Source: Fimenecus sp052169395 (GTDB taxonomy: Bacteria > Bacillota > Clostridia > Oscillospirales > Acutalibacteraceae). Taken from it: 64,000 nucleotides of DNA. The notes beneath the pieces are model-generated. The model was not told the origin of the DNA. It ran no database searches and saw only the letters and a program-made list of their open reading frames with translations. The stretch covers positions 247,368-311,367 of the forward strand of contig JBQNCN010000003.1 in assembly GCA_052169395.1 (NCBI GenBank), given 5' to 3'. Positions 1 through 9,441 of the stretch are shown in pieces (positions within the stretch are counted from its first letter, which is position 1; the number at the start of each line of letters is the position of its first letter). The position numbers were made by a program, and so were the translations under genes.

Positions 1-808
1 CAAGCTGTGCAAGCCCTATTGCAGCGGTAATATCAGTCATATTACACTTATAATAGGCTCCTAAAACATCATATTCCCAAGCACCAACTGTTGTTTTTGA
101 AAGAGCATCCTTACTTTGACCGTGAAGAGATAAAAGCTGAAGCTTCTTATAAATTTCTTCATTATCAACTCCGTTAATTTTATTCCATGTAAGCGCACCG
201 CCCTCAGCAGTAGTTAAATTTTTTACCGCATGAAATGAAAATGAAGAAAAATCTGCAATGCTACCGATCTTTTTACCATGATATTCAGCACCGAATGAGT
301 GTGCAGCATCCGCCATTATTGCAATTCTGCCGAGTGACTCCTGAATTTTACCACAAGGCTTAAACAGACTTTTTTTAGCCTCCGCAATTTCAAAAAGTCT
401 ATTGTAATCACAGGGCACACCTGCTATATCAACAGGAATAATCGCCTTTGTTTTTTCGGTTATTTTATCTGCAAGTCTGTCATAATCAATCTCAAGAGAA
501 TTTTTCTTGGTGTCAACAAGTACAAGCTTTGCTCCTATATGTGCCACTACCGATGCGGAAGCAGTGTAAGTATATGCAGTTGTAATGACCTCATCATCTT
601 CGGTAAGCCCCAGAACACGCAAAGCCATTTCAGCACAGGCAGTCTGAGAATTAAGGCATACAGTTCTTTTTACCCCACAATATTCAGCTATTTTATTTTC
701 AAATTCTTTCGTCTTGGGTCCTGTGGTTATCCAACCTGATTTTAAAACCTCAATAACTCCGTCAATTTCAGATTGACTTATATCAGGAGGTGAAAACTGA
801 ACTTTCAT
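1..808 (-). CDS. DegT/DnrJ/EryC1/StrS family PLP aminotransferase, C-terminus cut by window edge
   Basis: The reading frame opens at an ATG (806-808) with MKVQFSPPDISQSEID and runs without a stop off the left end, so about 269 residues are visible of a usual 370-400. Family features are the N-terminal SGWITTGPKTKEFE segment, the D-A-A-H-S-F-G block that holds the cofactor-stacking Asp, and FSFHAVKNLTTAEGG, whose Lys is the expected PLP Schiff-base lysine. These enzymes aminate nucleotide-linked keto-sugars for surface polysaccharides. It lies 39 bp downstream of the LCP gene on the same strand, which fits a cell-envelope role. The exact sugar cannot be told from sequence. Confidence 0.9.
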   Translation of the reverse strand, partial: MKVQFSPPDISQSEIDGVIEVLKSGWITTGPKTKEFENKIAEYCGVKRTVCLNSQTACAEMALRVLGLTEDDEVITTAYTYTASASVVAHIGAKLVLVDTKKNSLEIDYDRLADKITEKTKAIIPVDIAGVPCDYNRLFEIAEAKKSLFKPCGKIQESLGRIAIMADAAHSFGAEYHGKKIGSIADFSSFSFHAVKNLTTAEGGALTWNKINGVDNEEIYKKLQLLSLHGQSKDALSKTTVGAWEYDVLGAYYKCNMTDITAAIGLAQL

Positions 809-847
809 ATTATTTCCTTTTCTTAAAATATACTATCTTAAGCAAGC

Positions 848-2401
848 TTACTGACCGCTTAAAATTTTATCCATTTTTTCCTTTGTCTCTTTTATACTCT
901 TCTCATCAGGCACAAACATGTAAAGTTTCCAACCCGGCATTGCATAAGATGGAAGAGTTCCCGTTGTTCCGTGCCCTGAAATATCCGTTTTTTCAATTTT
1001 CCATGAACCGCCACTTTCAAGCTGCTTATTTATAACTGAAATCATAAGGTCTTTGGGAACATTAGTCTGTGTTGCCTCAAGCACAGCATTCATAATGTTA
1101 TTGTAATTGAGGAGAATTGATGGACTCATCGCCTTTGAAATCATAGCTTCAATTATCTTTGTATGGTTTCTTCCTCTATCCAAATCTCCGCCTGTCAAAG
1201 CGTGACGTTCTCTTGCAAAAAGAAGTGCACGCTCACCGTTAAGATGAATTGTACCTTTATCAAAATGATATCCGCCGGCGGTAAAACTCTGGTCATTTTT
1301 AACCTCAATTCCACCTAAAACATCCACAATTTTAATAAGTGAAGTAAAATTTATTCTTGCATAATAATCTATTTTTATTCCAAAAAGATTTTCAAGGGTC
1401 TTTTGAGAAGTTTCAACACCGTAAATTCCCGCATGAGTCAATTTATCAAACTGATTATTTCCTCGTCCAGGAATTCTTACATAACTATCCCTCGGCACCG
1501 TGGTAATTAAAATCTTTTTCGTATTTGTATTAACAGACAGAATGAGATTCACATCGGAACGTGAAATATTTGAAAGTGTACCATAATTATCATTTCCACT
1601 AACATAAATATTATAACATCCCTCTGCATTCTTAACCGTCGTATCCTCCGTTTTCTGCTTAGTTCGTTCTATTACAACCGAATCAATAATTCTTGTCTTT
1701 TCAGAAAAATCCTTTACACCCTCTTCAACTATTGCACGGTATCCTTCATTAAAAAGAATGACTTTTTGCTCATTTTCAAGAAGAGATTTTGCCATTCCAG
1801 CATAATCATTGGCATCTTTAAGATTTAAAGATGTGTTTTTTTCTGCCATTAATTTTTTGACATATTCATCAACATTTTCCTTATCTCTTTCCAGACTTGC
1901 TCCAACCACCATACTTCCGACATCGGAAAGCTTGGTCATTGGTGAACTTTTTAAAACAATAAGTGAAAACTGGAGTTTTTCAATATTTTCATTTTTTGAA
2001 AGATCTCTCGCTGTTTTAAGTCCTTTATGAACATACATATTAGCAAAAGCAGATCCACATCCGAAAATCAAAAGAACAAAAGAAAGAACAAAACTTATAA
2101 TCTTTATTTTTTTATCTCTTTTAATTACACTTGCACGCTTCTGCCCGTTTGTTACCGATTTTATAGGTTTCAATTTGAATACAAGCAACGCAAATACCGC
2201 ATATATTAAAGCAAGAACCAACATAATCACGGTTCTGTATTTATTAGGCAAAATTTTATTTACCAAAATCATATATGATAAATAACCTACAGATATAAGG
2301 CTTAAAAAATATATTGTTTTAAGAATATAATGTCTGCCTCTTAAAAAACACCTACTTTTTTGTCTGTTTCTATTATTTCTCGAATTACTTTGACTTCTCA
2401 T
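848..2401 (-). CDS. LytR-CpsA-Psr (LCP) family glycopolymer transferase
   Basis: 517 residues. A basic N-terminus is followed by three hydrophobic segments (about residues 25-50, 55-75 and 98-120), then an extracytoplasmic region. The LCP catalytic domain (about 265-430) shows the family landmarks: SRSDVNLILSVN, TVPRDSYVRIPG, FDKLTHAGIYG and the R-x-R-H segment FARERHALTGGDLDRGRN with the conserved Arg/Asp residues that bind the polyprenyl-pyrophosphate. LCP enzymes attach teichoic acid or capsule polymers to peptidoglycan. The start is an ATG with GAAGG six bases upstream. The DegT aminotransferase follows directly. The three-TM N-terminus is longer than the single-TM form of many LCP proteins. 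Confidence 0.92.
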   Translation of the reverse strand: MRSQSNSRNNRNRQKSRCFLRGRHYILKTIYFLSLISVGYLSYMILVNKILPNKYRTVIMLVLALIYAVFALLVFKLKPIKSVTNGQKRASVIKRDKKIKIISFVLSFVLLIFGCGSAFANMYVHKGLKTARDLSKNENIEKLQFSLIVLKSSPMTKLSDVGSMVVGASLERDKENVDEYVKKLMAEKNTSLNLKDANDYAGMAKSLLENEQKVILFNEGYRAIVEEGVKDFSEKTRIIDSVVIERTKQKTEDTTVKNAEGCYNIYVSGNDNYGTLSNISRSDVNLILSVNTNTKKILITTVPRDSYVRIPGRGNNQFDKLTHAGIYGVETSQKTLENLFGIKIDYYARINFTSLIKIVDVLGGIEVKNDQSFTAGGYHFDKGTIHLNGERALLFARERHALTGGDLDRGRNHTKIIEAMISKAMSPSILLNYNNIMNAVLEATQTNVPKDLMISVINKQLESGGSWKIEKTDISGHGTTGTLPSYAMPGWKLYMFVPDEKSIKETKEKMDKILSGQ

Positions 2402-2626
2402 TTTTCGCCTTCAATTATGATTTTAATCAACATATTTTAACTTATAATATAATATAAATCAAATGAATCTAAACATTGCATATATCGTTTTTAAATACTG
2501 GTAATCAAATCTATTTTTTGTAAACAATTTATAAATTCATCAAGTTTTCAAATTTCTTTAATATACTCATTAACAAACTCTACTTCTTTGTCATAAATAA
2601 TACAGTTGTATTTCAAGCGTAATAAT
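2402..2626. other. AT-rich intergenic stretch, no gene seen
   Basis: Between the LCP start and the terminator of the small ORF next to pgcA there is AT-rich sequence with no open frame that has a ribosome binding site. It should carry the leftward promoter of the LCP gene; I did not find a clear consensus pair. Confidence 0.5.
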
Positions 2627-2665
2627 CAAAAATAAGCATATTGTATTAACAACATGCTTATTTTA
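2627..2665 (-). terminator. Rho-independent terminator after pgcA and its small ORF
   Basis: An AAAATAAGCAT / ATGCTTATTTT inverted repeat with a short AT loop and a U-rich tail on the minus strand, just beyond the stop of the 34-residue ORF. Confidence 0.7.
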
Positions 2666-2671
2666 ACTATT

Positions 2672-2776
2672 TCATCTCATTGCAAGAGCATACCCAAGAG
2701 CCGAAAGCACAGATACAGCCATAATAATCGCAAGAACAATTGCAACTGCCCTAACAAAAATTTTTCTATCTTTCAT
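2672..2776 (-). CDS. 34-residue single-pass membrane peptide coupled to pgcA
   Basis: The ATG (2774-2776) shares its A with the last base of the pgcA stop codon (TAATG), so it is probably translated by reinitiation. The product is MKDRKIFVRAVAIV followed by a hydrophobic helix rich in Ala, Ile, Val and Leu and ending A-L-A-M-R. The basic start and single helix recall the Prli42-type micro-membrane proteins of Firmicutes in size and layout only; no homology is claimed. A terminator follows 6 bp after the stop, so the ORF is inside the transcript. It is too short for routine gene callers. Confidence 0.6.
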   Translation of the reverse strand: MKDRKIFVRAVAIVLAIIMAVSVLSALGYALAMR

Positions 2777-4500
2777 TATACACCTAAAATTCTTTTCACA
2801 TCTTTACAAATTTTTTCCATAAGTTTTATTGCACTTACTTTAGTATCCGCCACTGCGGTTATATAAGCTTTAAGCTTAGGTTCCGTTCCTGACGGTCTTA
2901 CAATCGCCATATTACCACCCTCTAATGCATATGATAAAACATTAGATGAAGGAAGTTCTATTGTTTCTATCTTTCCACTATCTGTATAAAGTCTTTCTCT
3001 TGACTTATAATCAGTTATCGTCAAAACTTTCAGTCCTGAAATTTCAGCCGGCGGGTTCTGACGAAGTGCTGCCATCATATCGGACATTTTCTGCATACCT
3101 GCAGCTCCTTCAAAATAAAAATTTAAAAGAGTATTTGTATAGTTTCCATATTCCGCATAAATTTCCTGCATTACATCATAAAGAGATTTTCCCTGAAGCT
3201 TATAGAATGATGCCATTTCAACTATCATAAGAGCTGCCACAACGGCATCCTTATCCCTTGCATGAACACCTCTTAAGTACCCGTAACTTTCCTCCATTCC
3301 AAGCACAAAACGATTTTCCTCGCCACGCTTTTCAAGTTCTGTGATAAGCTCACCTATATATTTAAAACCTGTTAAAAGATCTGCAGTTTTTGCGCCGAAC
3401 TTCTCGGAAATTACCTCAATGAGCTTTGATGTAACAATAGTTTTTACAATTATCGGATTTTTCGGCAATAAATTTTTCCTTGAAAGCTCCGATAAAAGAT
3501 AGTGAGTCAAAAGAGCTCCCACCTCATTACCGCTCATAAGCTTATATTCCCCTTCCTCTAAAACGGCAATTCCTATTCGGTCGCAGTCAGGATCGGTAGC
3601 TATTATTAAATCCGCTTTTTCAGAAAGTTCCGACGCAACTTTTTCACCTTCTTCAAATGCCTGTTTTATTTCAGGATTTGGAAACGGACAAGTTGGAAAA
3701 TCACCATCAGGAAGCTCCTGTGTTTTTACAACGGTTATATTTGAAGCTCCCATTCTTTTAAAAATTTCACGAACCGGCTTATTTCCCGTTCCATTAAGAG
3801 GAGTATAAATTATTGAAAGCTTTACTTTTTCACAAACCCCTTTATTAATCTGAGCCTTTAATACCTCATCATAAAAAGCTTCAAAAACATCTTTTCCTAT
3901 GTAAGAAATTATTCCGTCAGATATGGATTTTTCAAAATCCACAGTTTTAACTCCGGAAAAAGTATCAACCTTTTCAATAAATCCATAGGTTTTTTGTGCA
4001 GCTTCATCGGTCATCTGATAGCCGTTAGGGTCATAACATTTATATCCGTTATATTTTGCAGGATTATGAGAAGCTGTAAGAATTATTCCCGAAGAGCATT
4101 TAAAATATCTGACGGCAAATGACAGCATAGGTGTTGGAACAAGCTCAGGATATATATATACTTTAATTCCGTTTGCGGCCAGCACGGAGGCTGCACACTT
4201 TGAAAGATAATTTGATTTTATACGACTATCATAAGCTATTGCCACCGACGGATTTTTAAAATTTGAATTGAGATAATCGGCAAGTCCTTGAGTCGCTCTG
4301 CCCACGGTATAAACATTCATTCTGTTTGTTCCTGCACCTAAAACACCTCGAAGACCTGCGGTGCCGAACTCCAAATCTTTATAAAATCTATCAAGTATCG
4401 CTTCTTCATCATCTTTAATGCTTAAAAGCTCAGGAATCAAATCTTTGTCTGCGGTAGCTTTTTCAAGCCACATTTCATAAAGCTTTTTAATATCGTTCAT
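2776..4500 (-). CDS. pgcA: Phosphoglucomutase / phosphomannomutase (alpha-D-phosphohexomutase)
   Basis: 574 residues, the usual length for the PgcA type. It interconverts glucose-6-phosphate and glucose-1-phosphate, feeding UDP-glucose and surface polymers. Visible motifs are GTAGLRG near residue 50, the phosphoserine loop ILTASHNPAKYNGYK (about 136-150), the metal-binding DPDCDRIG (about 303-310), the sugar-binding GMEESYGYL, and the phosphate-binding RPSGTEPKLK near the C-terminus. The start has AGGAGG upstream. A small membrane peptide gene overlaps its stop. Confidence 0.95.
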   Translation of the reverse strand: MNDIKKLYEMWLEKATADKDLIPELLSIKDDEEAILDRFYKDLEFGTAGLRGVLGAGTNRMNVYTVGRATQGLADYLNSNFKNPSVAIAYDSRIKSNYLSKCAASVLAANGIKVYIYPELVPTPMLSFAVRYFKCSSGIILTASHNPAKYNGYKCYDPNGYQMTDEAAQKTYGFIEKVDTFSGVKTVDFEKSISDGIISYIGKDVFEAFYDEVLKAQINKGVCEKVKLSIIYTPLNGTGNKPVREIFKRMGASNITVVKTQELPDGDFPTCPFPNPEIKQAFEEGEKVASELSEKADLIIATDPDCDRIGIAVLEEGEYKLMSGNEVGALLTHYLLSELSRKNLLPKNPIIVKTIVTSKLIEVISEKFGAKTADLLTGFKYIGELITELEKRGEENRFVLGMEESYGYLRGVHARDKDAVVAALMIVEMASFYKLQGKSLYDVMQEIYAEYGNYTNTLLNFYFEGAAGMQKMSDMMAALRQNPPAEISGLKVLTITDYKSRERLYTDSGKIETIELPSSNVLSYALEGGNMAIVRPSGTEPKLKAYITAVADTKVSAIKLMEKICKDVKRILGV

Positions 4501-4611
4501 AACAATAACCTCCTATTTTATTTAATTATATTTATTTTTATACATAAAAGCAATCATAAATACGTCTTCTATATATTTATTTTATATGTTAAAATTTATT
4601 CAGGTGATTTA

Positions 4612-4884
4612 ATGAAACTTTTTTTAATTGTTTACATAGTCGTACTTGCTATATTTTCCATTGCAGAATTTTTTCTTTCAAACTTAATTGAAAAAAAACC
4701 GTTATGCAAAACATTTTCTATGATAAATGTTATTTTATGTATAGCATTTATTGTTATTTCAATGGGTATTTTTGAACGACGTTTCAACTTAAGTATGCTT
4801 AAATCCTCTATTATTGGTGCCTTTTCATTGGCACTTATATATCTTGCAGATATATTCGGATCAAAATTTAACAAAAACAATTAA
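4612..4884 (+). CDS. Small membrane protein, function unknown
   Basis: 90 residues with three hydrophobic segments (about 2-22, 35-52 and 62-80) and a short charged C-terminus. The ATG is preceded by AGGTGA at good spacing. It is read divergently from pgcA and lies just before the TetR operon, whose promoter begins 43 bp after its stop. I do not recognise the family. Confidence 0.6.
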   Translation: MKLFLIVYIVVLAIFSIAEFFLSNLIEKKPLCKTFSMINVILCIAFIVISMGIFERRFNLSMLKSSIIGAFSLALIYLADIFGSKFNKNN

Positions 4885-4927
4885 ATATGAACAAATTGTA
4901 AATTCATATAAAACAAAAAAATAAATA

Positions 4928-4983
4928 TTGACTATTAGTCATTTTAGATGTATAACACTCATTAAGTAAATGACTGATAGTCA
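4928..4983 (+). promoter_or_regulatory. TetR-operon promoter with two operator palindromes
   Basis: A -35 TTGACT (4928-4933) and -10 TATAAC (4951-4956) are separated by 17 bp. The palindrome TGACTATTAGTCA (4929-4941) covers the -35, and a near-copy TGACTGATAGTCA (4971-4983) lies just after the start site. This is what an autoregulated TetR repressor needs. Repressor binding here is inference. Confidence 0.8.
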
Positions 4984-5003
4984 TTTTTATTTAGGAGATC
5001 GTT

Positions 5004-5609
5004 ATGTCAACAATTGAAGAAAATAAAAATTTAAAAAGAGAAAAAATCTTGTCCGCCGCCTATGAGCTTTTTTCAAAAAAAGGTATACAGAAAACTGCTA
5101 TAGATGAAGTTGTTAAACGCGCGGAAATTGCAAAAGGAACTTTTTATCTATATTTTAAAAGTAAATACGACCTTTTAGATATGGTAATTATAGAAAAAAG
5201 TGAACAACTTATAAAAATACTGATTAATAAACTAAAAGAAAAAAATAATACCGAATTACTCACTCCCGTTGAACAACTTTTATTTTTTACAGATTTAGTA
5301 CTTGATGCAATAGAAGAACACAAAAATATTTTTTATATCATTTCGGAAAAAAAAACTTTGTTTTTAAACACCCTTACAAGTAATTCAGAAAACATGGAAA
5401 CTGACTATATTATAGAAATTTTCAAACAAATAGGATTTTCAGAAGAAAGGGCAAAAAAAATTCTATATCTACTGTTTTGCATGACACTTACAGCTTGTGA
5501 AAATGCAATAATAAACCAAAAGCCCTTTTCACAAAATGATATATCCCCTGAAATTCATTTTATTATAAAAGCTATTACAGAAACACAAAAGAAGGAAATT
5601 TATGATTAA
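5004..5609 (+). CDS. TetR/AcrR family transcriptional regulator
   Basis: 201 residues. The N-terminal helix-turn-helix shows the family pattern ILSAAYELFSKKGIQKTAID and IAKGTFYLYFKSKYDL. The C-terminal ligand domain (about 60-200) is helical and not family-diagnostic. The start has AGGAGA upstream. The last 8 bases overlap the start of the MMPL exporter gene, so the two are co-transcribed. The paired palindromes upstream suggest self-repression and control of the exporter, probably released by a lipophilic ligand. Confidence 0.92.
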   Translation: MSTIEENKNLKREKILSAAYELFSKKGIQKTAIDEVVKRAEIAKGTFYLYFKSKYDLLDMVIIEKSEQLIKILINKLKEKNNTELLTPVEQLLFFTDLVLDAIEEHKNIFYIISEKKTLFLNTLTSNSENMETDYIIEIFKQIGFSEERAKKILYLLFCMTLTACENAIINQKPFSQNDISPEIHFIIKAITETQKKEIYD

Positions 5610-7740
5610 TCACACTGCCAAATGGATATCAAGACATTCAAAACTTATTGCTATAGTATGTATTTTGTTAATAATCCCATCAATCATCGGATATTTAAGC
5701 ACATTTATAAATTATGATATTCTTTCATATTTGCCGAAAAACTTAAACTCGGTTGCCGGAGAGGAAATTTTAGATAAAACTTTCGGAAATTCCGCAACAG
5801 CCTTTATTATAATAAAAAATCAATCAGCAGGTACGACACAGAAATTAAAAAATAAAATATCAAAAATAGAGGGTGTTTCCCAAGTTCTTTGGATTGATGA
5901 TATTGCGGATATTTCAATTCCTCGGGAAATTCTTCCGGATGAAATCCAAAAAATTTTCTATTCAAAAGATGGTTCTACAACGCTTATGATGGTACAGTTT
6001 TCCGGAAGTGCCTCAAGCGATTCCACAACCGCAGCAATTAAACAAATTCGTAAATATATGAATAAAGATATGCTTATAAGCGGACTTTCCGCTATAGGAT
6101 ATGATACAAAAAAACTTGCAGACAGCCAGTCTTTTATCTTTATTATACTTGCTATATCCATAGCTCTTGCAATAATGTCATTTACACTTGAAAGCTATGC
6201 TCTGCCGTTTATACTTTTAGCATCGCTTATGCTTGCAGTCATATATAATATGGGTACAAATATTATTTTCGGCTCAATTTCATATATAACACAATGTATA
6301 TCAGCAATTCTTCAATTAGGCGTAACCATGGATTATTCCGTATTTTTAATAGATCGCTATACTGAAGAAAAACGTTTTTTTGACAATAAGCAAGATGCTA
6401 TGGCAAAAGCGATTTCAGGAACCTTTGTTTCTCTCATCGGGTCATCTCTCACAACAATTTTCGGTTTTCTGGCACTTTGCTTTATGTCGTTGACACTCGG
6501 CAAAGATATAGGTCTTGTAATGGCAAAAGGCGTTATTTTCGGAGTTTTGTCCGTAGTAACCTTTTTACCGTCAATTGTACTTTTACTTGATGACAAAATT
6601 GAAAACACTCGCCACAAATCCAAAATCCCAAACTTTGATAAGTTAAACCGGTTTACAATAAAACACCGCAGGCTTTTTGCTATAATTGTGCTCATACTTA
6701 TTATTCCGTCGTATCTTGCCAGCTCAAAACTCAATCTCTATTATGATATGACAAAATCTATTCCACAAAATCTTATCTCCGTGCGCGGTCTTAATGAAAT
6801 GAAAGAAAAATTCAATATGGCAAGCACACACTTTGTCATAATAAATAAAGATATTCCGTCAAATAAGCTTGAATCAATGACAACTGAAATAAAAAAAATA
6901 GATGGTATAAATTCCGTATTAAGTCTTTCAAGCTTTATAGGTGCAGCCGTTCCTAAAGAAATACTTCCTGAAAAATTCACTAAAATATCTGAAAGCAAAA
7001 ATTATCAACTTATAATGATAACCTCAGAATACAATACCGCTTCCGATGAAGTTAATGCTCAAATAGATAAAATAAAAGATATAGTATTTAAATATGATAA
7101 AAATGGCTATATAACAGGTGAAGGAGTAATGACCAAAGACTTAATTGATATTACTAAACGAGATTTTGCCATTACAAACATTCTTTCAATAGCCGCAATC
7201 TTTATTTTAATTGCCATCACCTTTAAATCACTTTCAATTCCATTTATTTTAGTCTCTGCAATTGAACTTGCAATATTTATAAATGAAAGCATAAGTTTTA
7301 TTATAAACGAACCGCTACCGTTCATTGCACCTACAATAATATCCGCCGTACAACTTGGTGCAACCGTCGATTATGCCATATTGCTCACATCAAGATTTCG
7401 TGAAGAAAGACGCTTTGGCAAAACAGATAAGGAAGCTATTATAGCTGCAGCAAACGCTGCTGACAGATCAATTTTTCAAAGCGCTCTCGTCTTTTTCGGT
7501 GCAACATTCGGAGTATATCTTTCTTGCAACATACAAATTGTAAAATCAATTTGCGGTCTTCTCGCAAGAGGCGCTCTTATTTCAGGTATTGTAATAATTG
7601 TATTTCTTACACCAATATTATTTATTTCAGAAAAATTTATAGATAAAACAACCCTGCATTGGACATATTCTTCTACACTTACAAAAAAAATCCATAAACA
7701 TATAAAAAACAAATTTAACGATAAAATAAAGAAGGGATAA
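5602..7740 (+). CDS. MMPL/RND family membrane exporter
   Basis: 712 residues with the duplicated RND layout. Each half has one TM helix, an extracytoplasmic domain (about 35-165 and 380-500), then five or six TM helices. Each half also has the membrane motif typical of the family, GVTMDYSVFLIDRYTEEK and GATVDYAILLTSRFREER, with the Asp-Tyr pair of the proton relay. MMPL proteins export lipids or hydrophobic compounds by proton motive force. It overlaps the TetR gene and sits one base before the lipoprotein gene. The substrate is unknown. Confidence 0.93.
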   Translation: MINHTAKWISRHSKLIAIVCILLIIPSIIGYLSTFINYDILSYLPKNLNSVAGEEILDKTFGNSATAFIIIKNQSAGTTQKLKNKISKIEGVSQVLWIDDIADISIPREILPDEIQKIFYSKDGSTTLMMVQFSGSASSDSTTAAIKQIRKYMNKDMLISGLSAIGYDTKKLADSQSFIFIILAISIALAIMSFTLESYALPFILLASLMLAVIYNMGTNIIFGSISYITQCISAILQLGVTMDYSVFLIDRYTEEKRFFDNKQDAMAKAISGTFVSLIGSSLTTIFGFLALCFMSLTLGKDIGLVMAKGVIFGVLSVVTFLPSIVLLLDDKIENTRHKSKIPNFDKLNRFTIKHRRLFAIIVLILIIPSYLASSKLNLYYDMTKSIPQNLISVRGLNEMKEKFNMASTHFVIINKDIPSNKLESMTTEIKKIDGINSVLSLSSFIGAAVPKEILPEKFTKISESKNYQLIMITSEYNTASDEVNAQIDKIKDIVFKYDKNGYITGEGVMTKDLIDITKRDFAITNILSIAAIFILIAITFKSLSIPFILVSAIELAIFINESISFIINEPLPFIAPTIISAVQLGATVDYAILLTSRFREERRFGKTDKEAIIAAANAADRSIFQSALVFFGATFGVYLSCNIQIVKSICGLLARGALISGIVIIVFLTPILFISEKFIDKTTLHWTYSSTLTKKIHKHIKNKFNDKIKKG

Positions 7741-7741
7741 A

Positions 7742-9400
7742 ATGAAAAAAACAAATTCCAAATTTATAAAAATTACCGCCGCACTTCTGTGTGCAGTATT
7801 AATAAGTACTGTATTCTCAAGTTGCGGAAAATCAGATGGAAGCCTAAGTTCAGAAATTTCTACTGATCAGACAAACGATCCAGGTAAGCCTTTATATACT
7901 GAACGCGATGACAAATATACAAAACACGAAACAGTATTTACCATATTAAAAAACAACGGAGAGGTACAAAGCACTACTGTAACGGACAGGTTACAAGCCG
8001 ACAAAGGCGGTATTTTAATTAAGGATATCACCGATTTAAAAGATGTTAAAAATTTGAAAACAGGTGCTTTACCTATTTATGAGAATGAAGATATGCTTTG
8101 GAGTTCCGAAACATCCGATTTATATTATTCAGGCACATCAGAAAAACCGTTACCTATAAACTTTAGCATTAAATATTTTATCAATGATAAAGAAATTCCT
8201 GTAAATGAACTTGCAGGAAAAACAGGACAACTTAAAATCCAAATTAAAATGATTAACAATATTTATAAGGATATAAATATAAATGGTAAACCCGCTAAAA
8301 TATATAATCCTATGCTGACAATAGGTGGATTGGTTTTCTCAAATACAAATTATAAAAATATAAAATGTGAAAACGGAAAAATAACAGATGACGGTACAAA
8401 ACATATTGTTGTTTTTGCCGGAATGCCGGGTGTAAACGAAACTCTCGGATTGGAAAATTCATCTATTATTAAAAACAATAAATTAAATTTTAATGACAAC
8501 TTTGAAATAACAGCTGATGTAACAGACCTTATTCTTGGAAATATTTATTTTGCCGCAGTTCCATTATCAAGTATTACAGGTTCTGAAACTAATGAGAATA
8601 AAAATATTAATAATATAAAAGATAATCTTGATAAGCTTAAAAGTATTGAAAAAAGCATTGAAAAAATGAATTTATCCGATGTGCTGTCTACAATAATGAA
8701 TAACTCATCAAATGCTTCAGATTTAGCTGAAAACATTTCAAAAGCCGCTTCACTTTATAAAGACAATAAAAAACTTTTAGATGTTTTCAAAAAATATATC
8801 AACGATGATAATATAAAAGCTCTTCAAGCCGCTGCAGAAACGCTCAGTTCTCCGGAAGCACAAAGTTTTTTAACGCTTTTACAGGATGAAAACGTACAAA
8901 AATTTATTCGTCTTTTGCCATCTGCAAGTCAAAGCATTGCAAATGCAGCACCACTTGCCGAAAAACTCGGAAAAGATTTAAATGATCCTGAGATTCAAAG
9001 AGAACTTAACAATCTTCCAGATACTGTAAATAAAATAAAACAACTTGAAGCTTCATTAAATAGCAATAAAGAACTTTTAGATGCCATGGCAGAACTCACT
9101 TCAAAAAATAATGCTCAAAATGTTTCTGCACTTTTATCACAAATAAGTTCTCTCAATCTACATTTAAACTTTTCTGACATTGTTTCAATAACAAATGATT
9201 CAGACGATATTGTAAAACGGTTTAATGAAATGACCGAATATTCAAAAGAATATAAAATTTATACAAAGGTTTTAGATCAAACACCCACTAAACTTTCTTT
9301 TATATATAAAACTCCCACTATTGAAAAACCTGAAAAGATAAAGAAAAATAAAAATACAAACAAGAAAAATCTTATGTCACAAATTTTCAAAAAGAAATAA
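7742..9400 (+). CDS. Putative lipoprotein partner of the MMPL exporter
   Basis: 552 residues. The N-terminus is a lipoprotein signal: basic MKKTNSKFIK, a hydrophobic core and the FSSC lipobox with Cys at about residue 28. A beta-rich domain (about 40-280) is followed by a long helical, coiled-coil-like region (about 285-500) with repeated L-x-x-L spacing, and a Lys-rich tail. Similar proteins accompany MMPL genes in Firmicutes, so a periplasmic-side adaptor or lipid acceptor is a reasonable guess. It is the last gene of the TetR operon, followed at once by a strong terminator. The lipobox is slightly non-canonical, with Phe at -3. Confidence 0.7.
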   Translation: MKKTNSKFIKITAALLCAVLISTVFSSCGKSDGSLSSEISTDQTNDPGKPLYTERDDKYTKHETVFTILKNNGEVQSTTVTDRLQADKGGILIKDITDLKDVKNLKTGALPIYENEDMLWSSETSDLYYSGTSEKPLPINFSIKYFINDKEIPVNELAGKTGQLKIQIKMINNIYKDININGKPAKIYNPMLTIGGLVFSNTNYKNIKCENGKITDDGTKHIVVFAGMPGVNETLGLENSSIIKNNKLNFNDNFEITADVTDLILGNIYFAAVPLSSITGSETNENKNINNIKDNLDKLKSIEKSIEKMNLSDVLSTIMNNSSNASDLAENISKAASLYKDNKKLLDVFKKYINDDNIKALQAAAETLSSPEAQSFLTLLQDENVQKFIRLLPSASQSIANAAPLAEKLGKDLNDPEIQRELNNLPDTVNKIKQLEASLNSNKELLDAMAELTSKNNAQNVSALLSQISSLNLHLNFSDIVSITNDSDDIVKRFNEMTEYSKEYKIYTKVLDQTPTKLSFIYKTPTIEKPEKIKKNKNTNKKNLMSQIFKKK

Positions 9401-9402
9401 CA

Positions 9403-9430
9403 AAAGCGTGCTGAAATTCAGCACGCTTTT
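9403..9430. terminator. Bidirectional terminator between convergent genes
   Basis: AAAAGCGTGCTG and CAGCACGCTTTT form a perfect stem around a four-base loop, with A and T tracts on both sides. It serves the lipoprotein gene and the opposing 82-residue gene. Confidence 0.9.
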
Positions 9431-9441
9431 AAATTATCTTT

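Noticed and set aside
2654..2866. 70-residue plus-strand frame at the pgcA end
   Set aside because: Antisense shadow of pgcA and its coupled ORF, with no ribosome binding site.
4632..4880. 82-residue minus-strand frame opposite the small membrane protein
   Set aside because: The plus-strand frame has a good Shine-Dalgarno and clear TM helices; the minus frame has neither.
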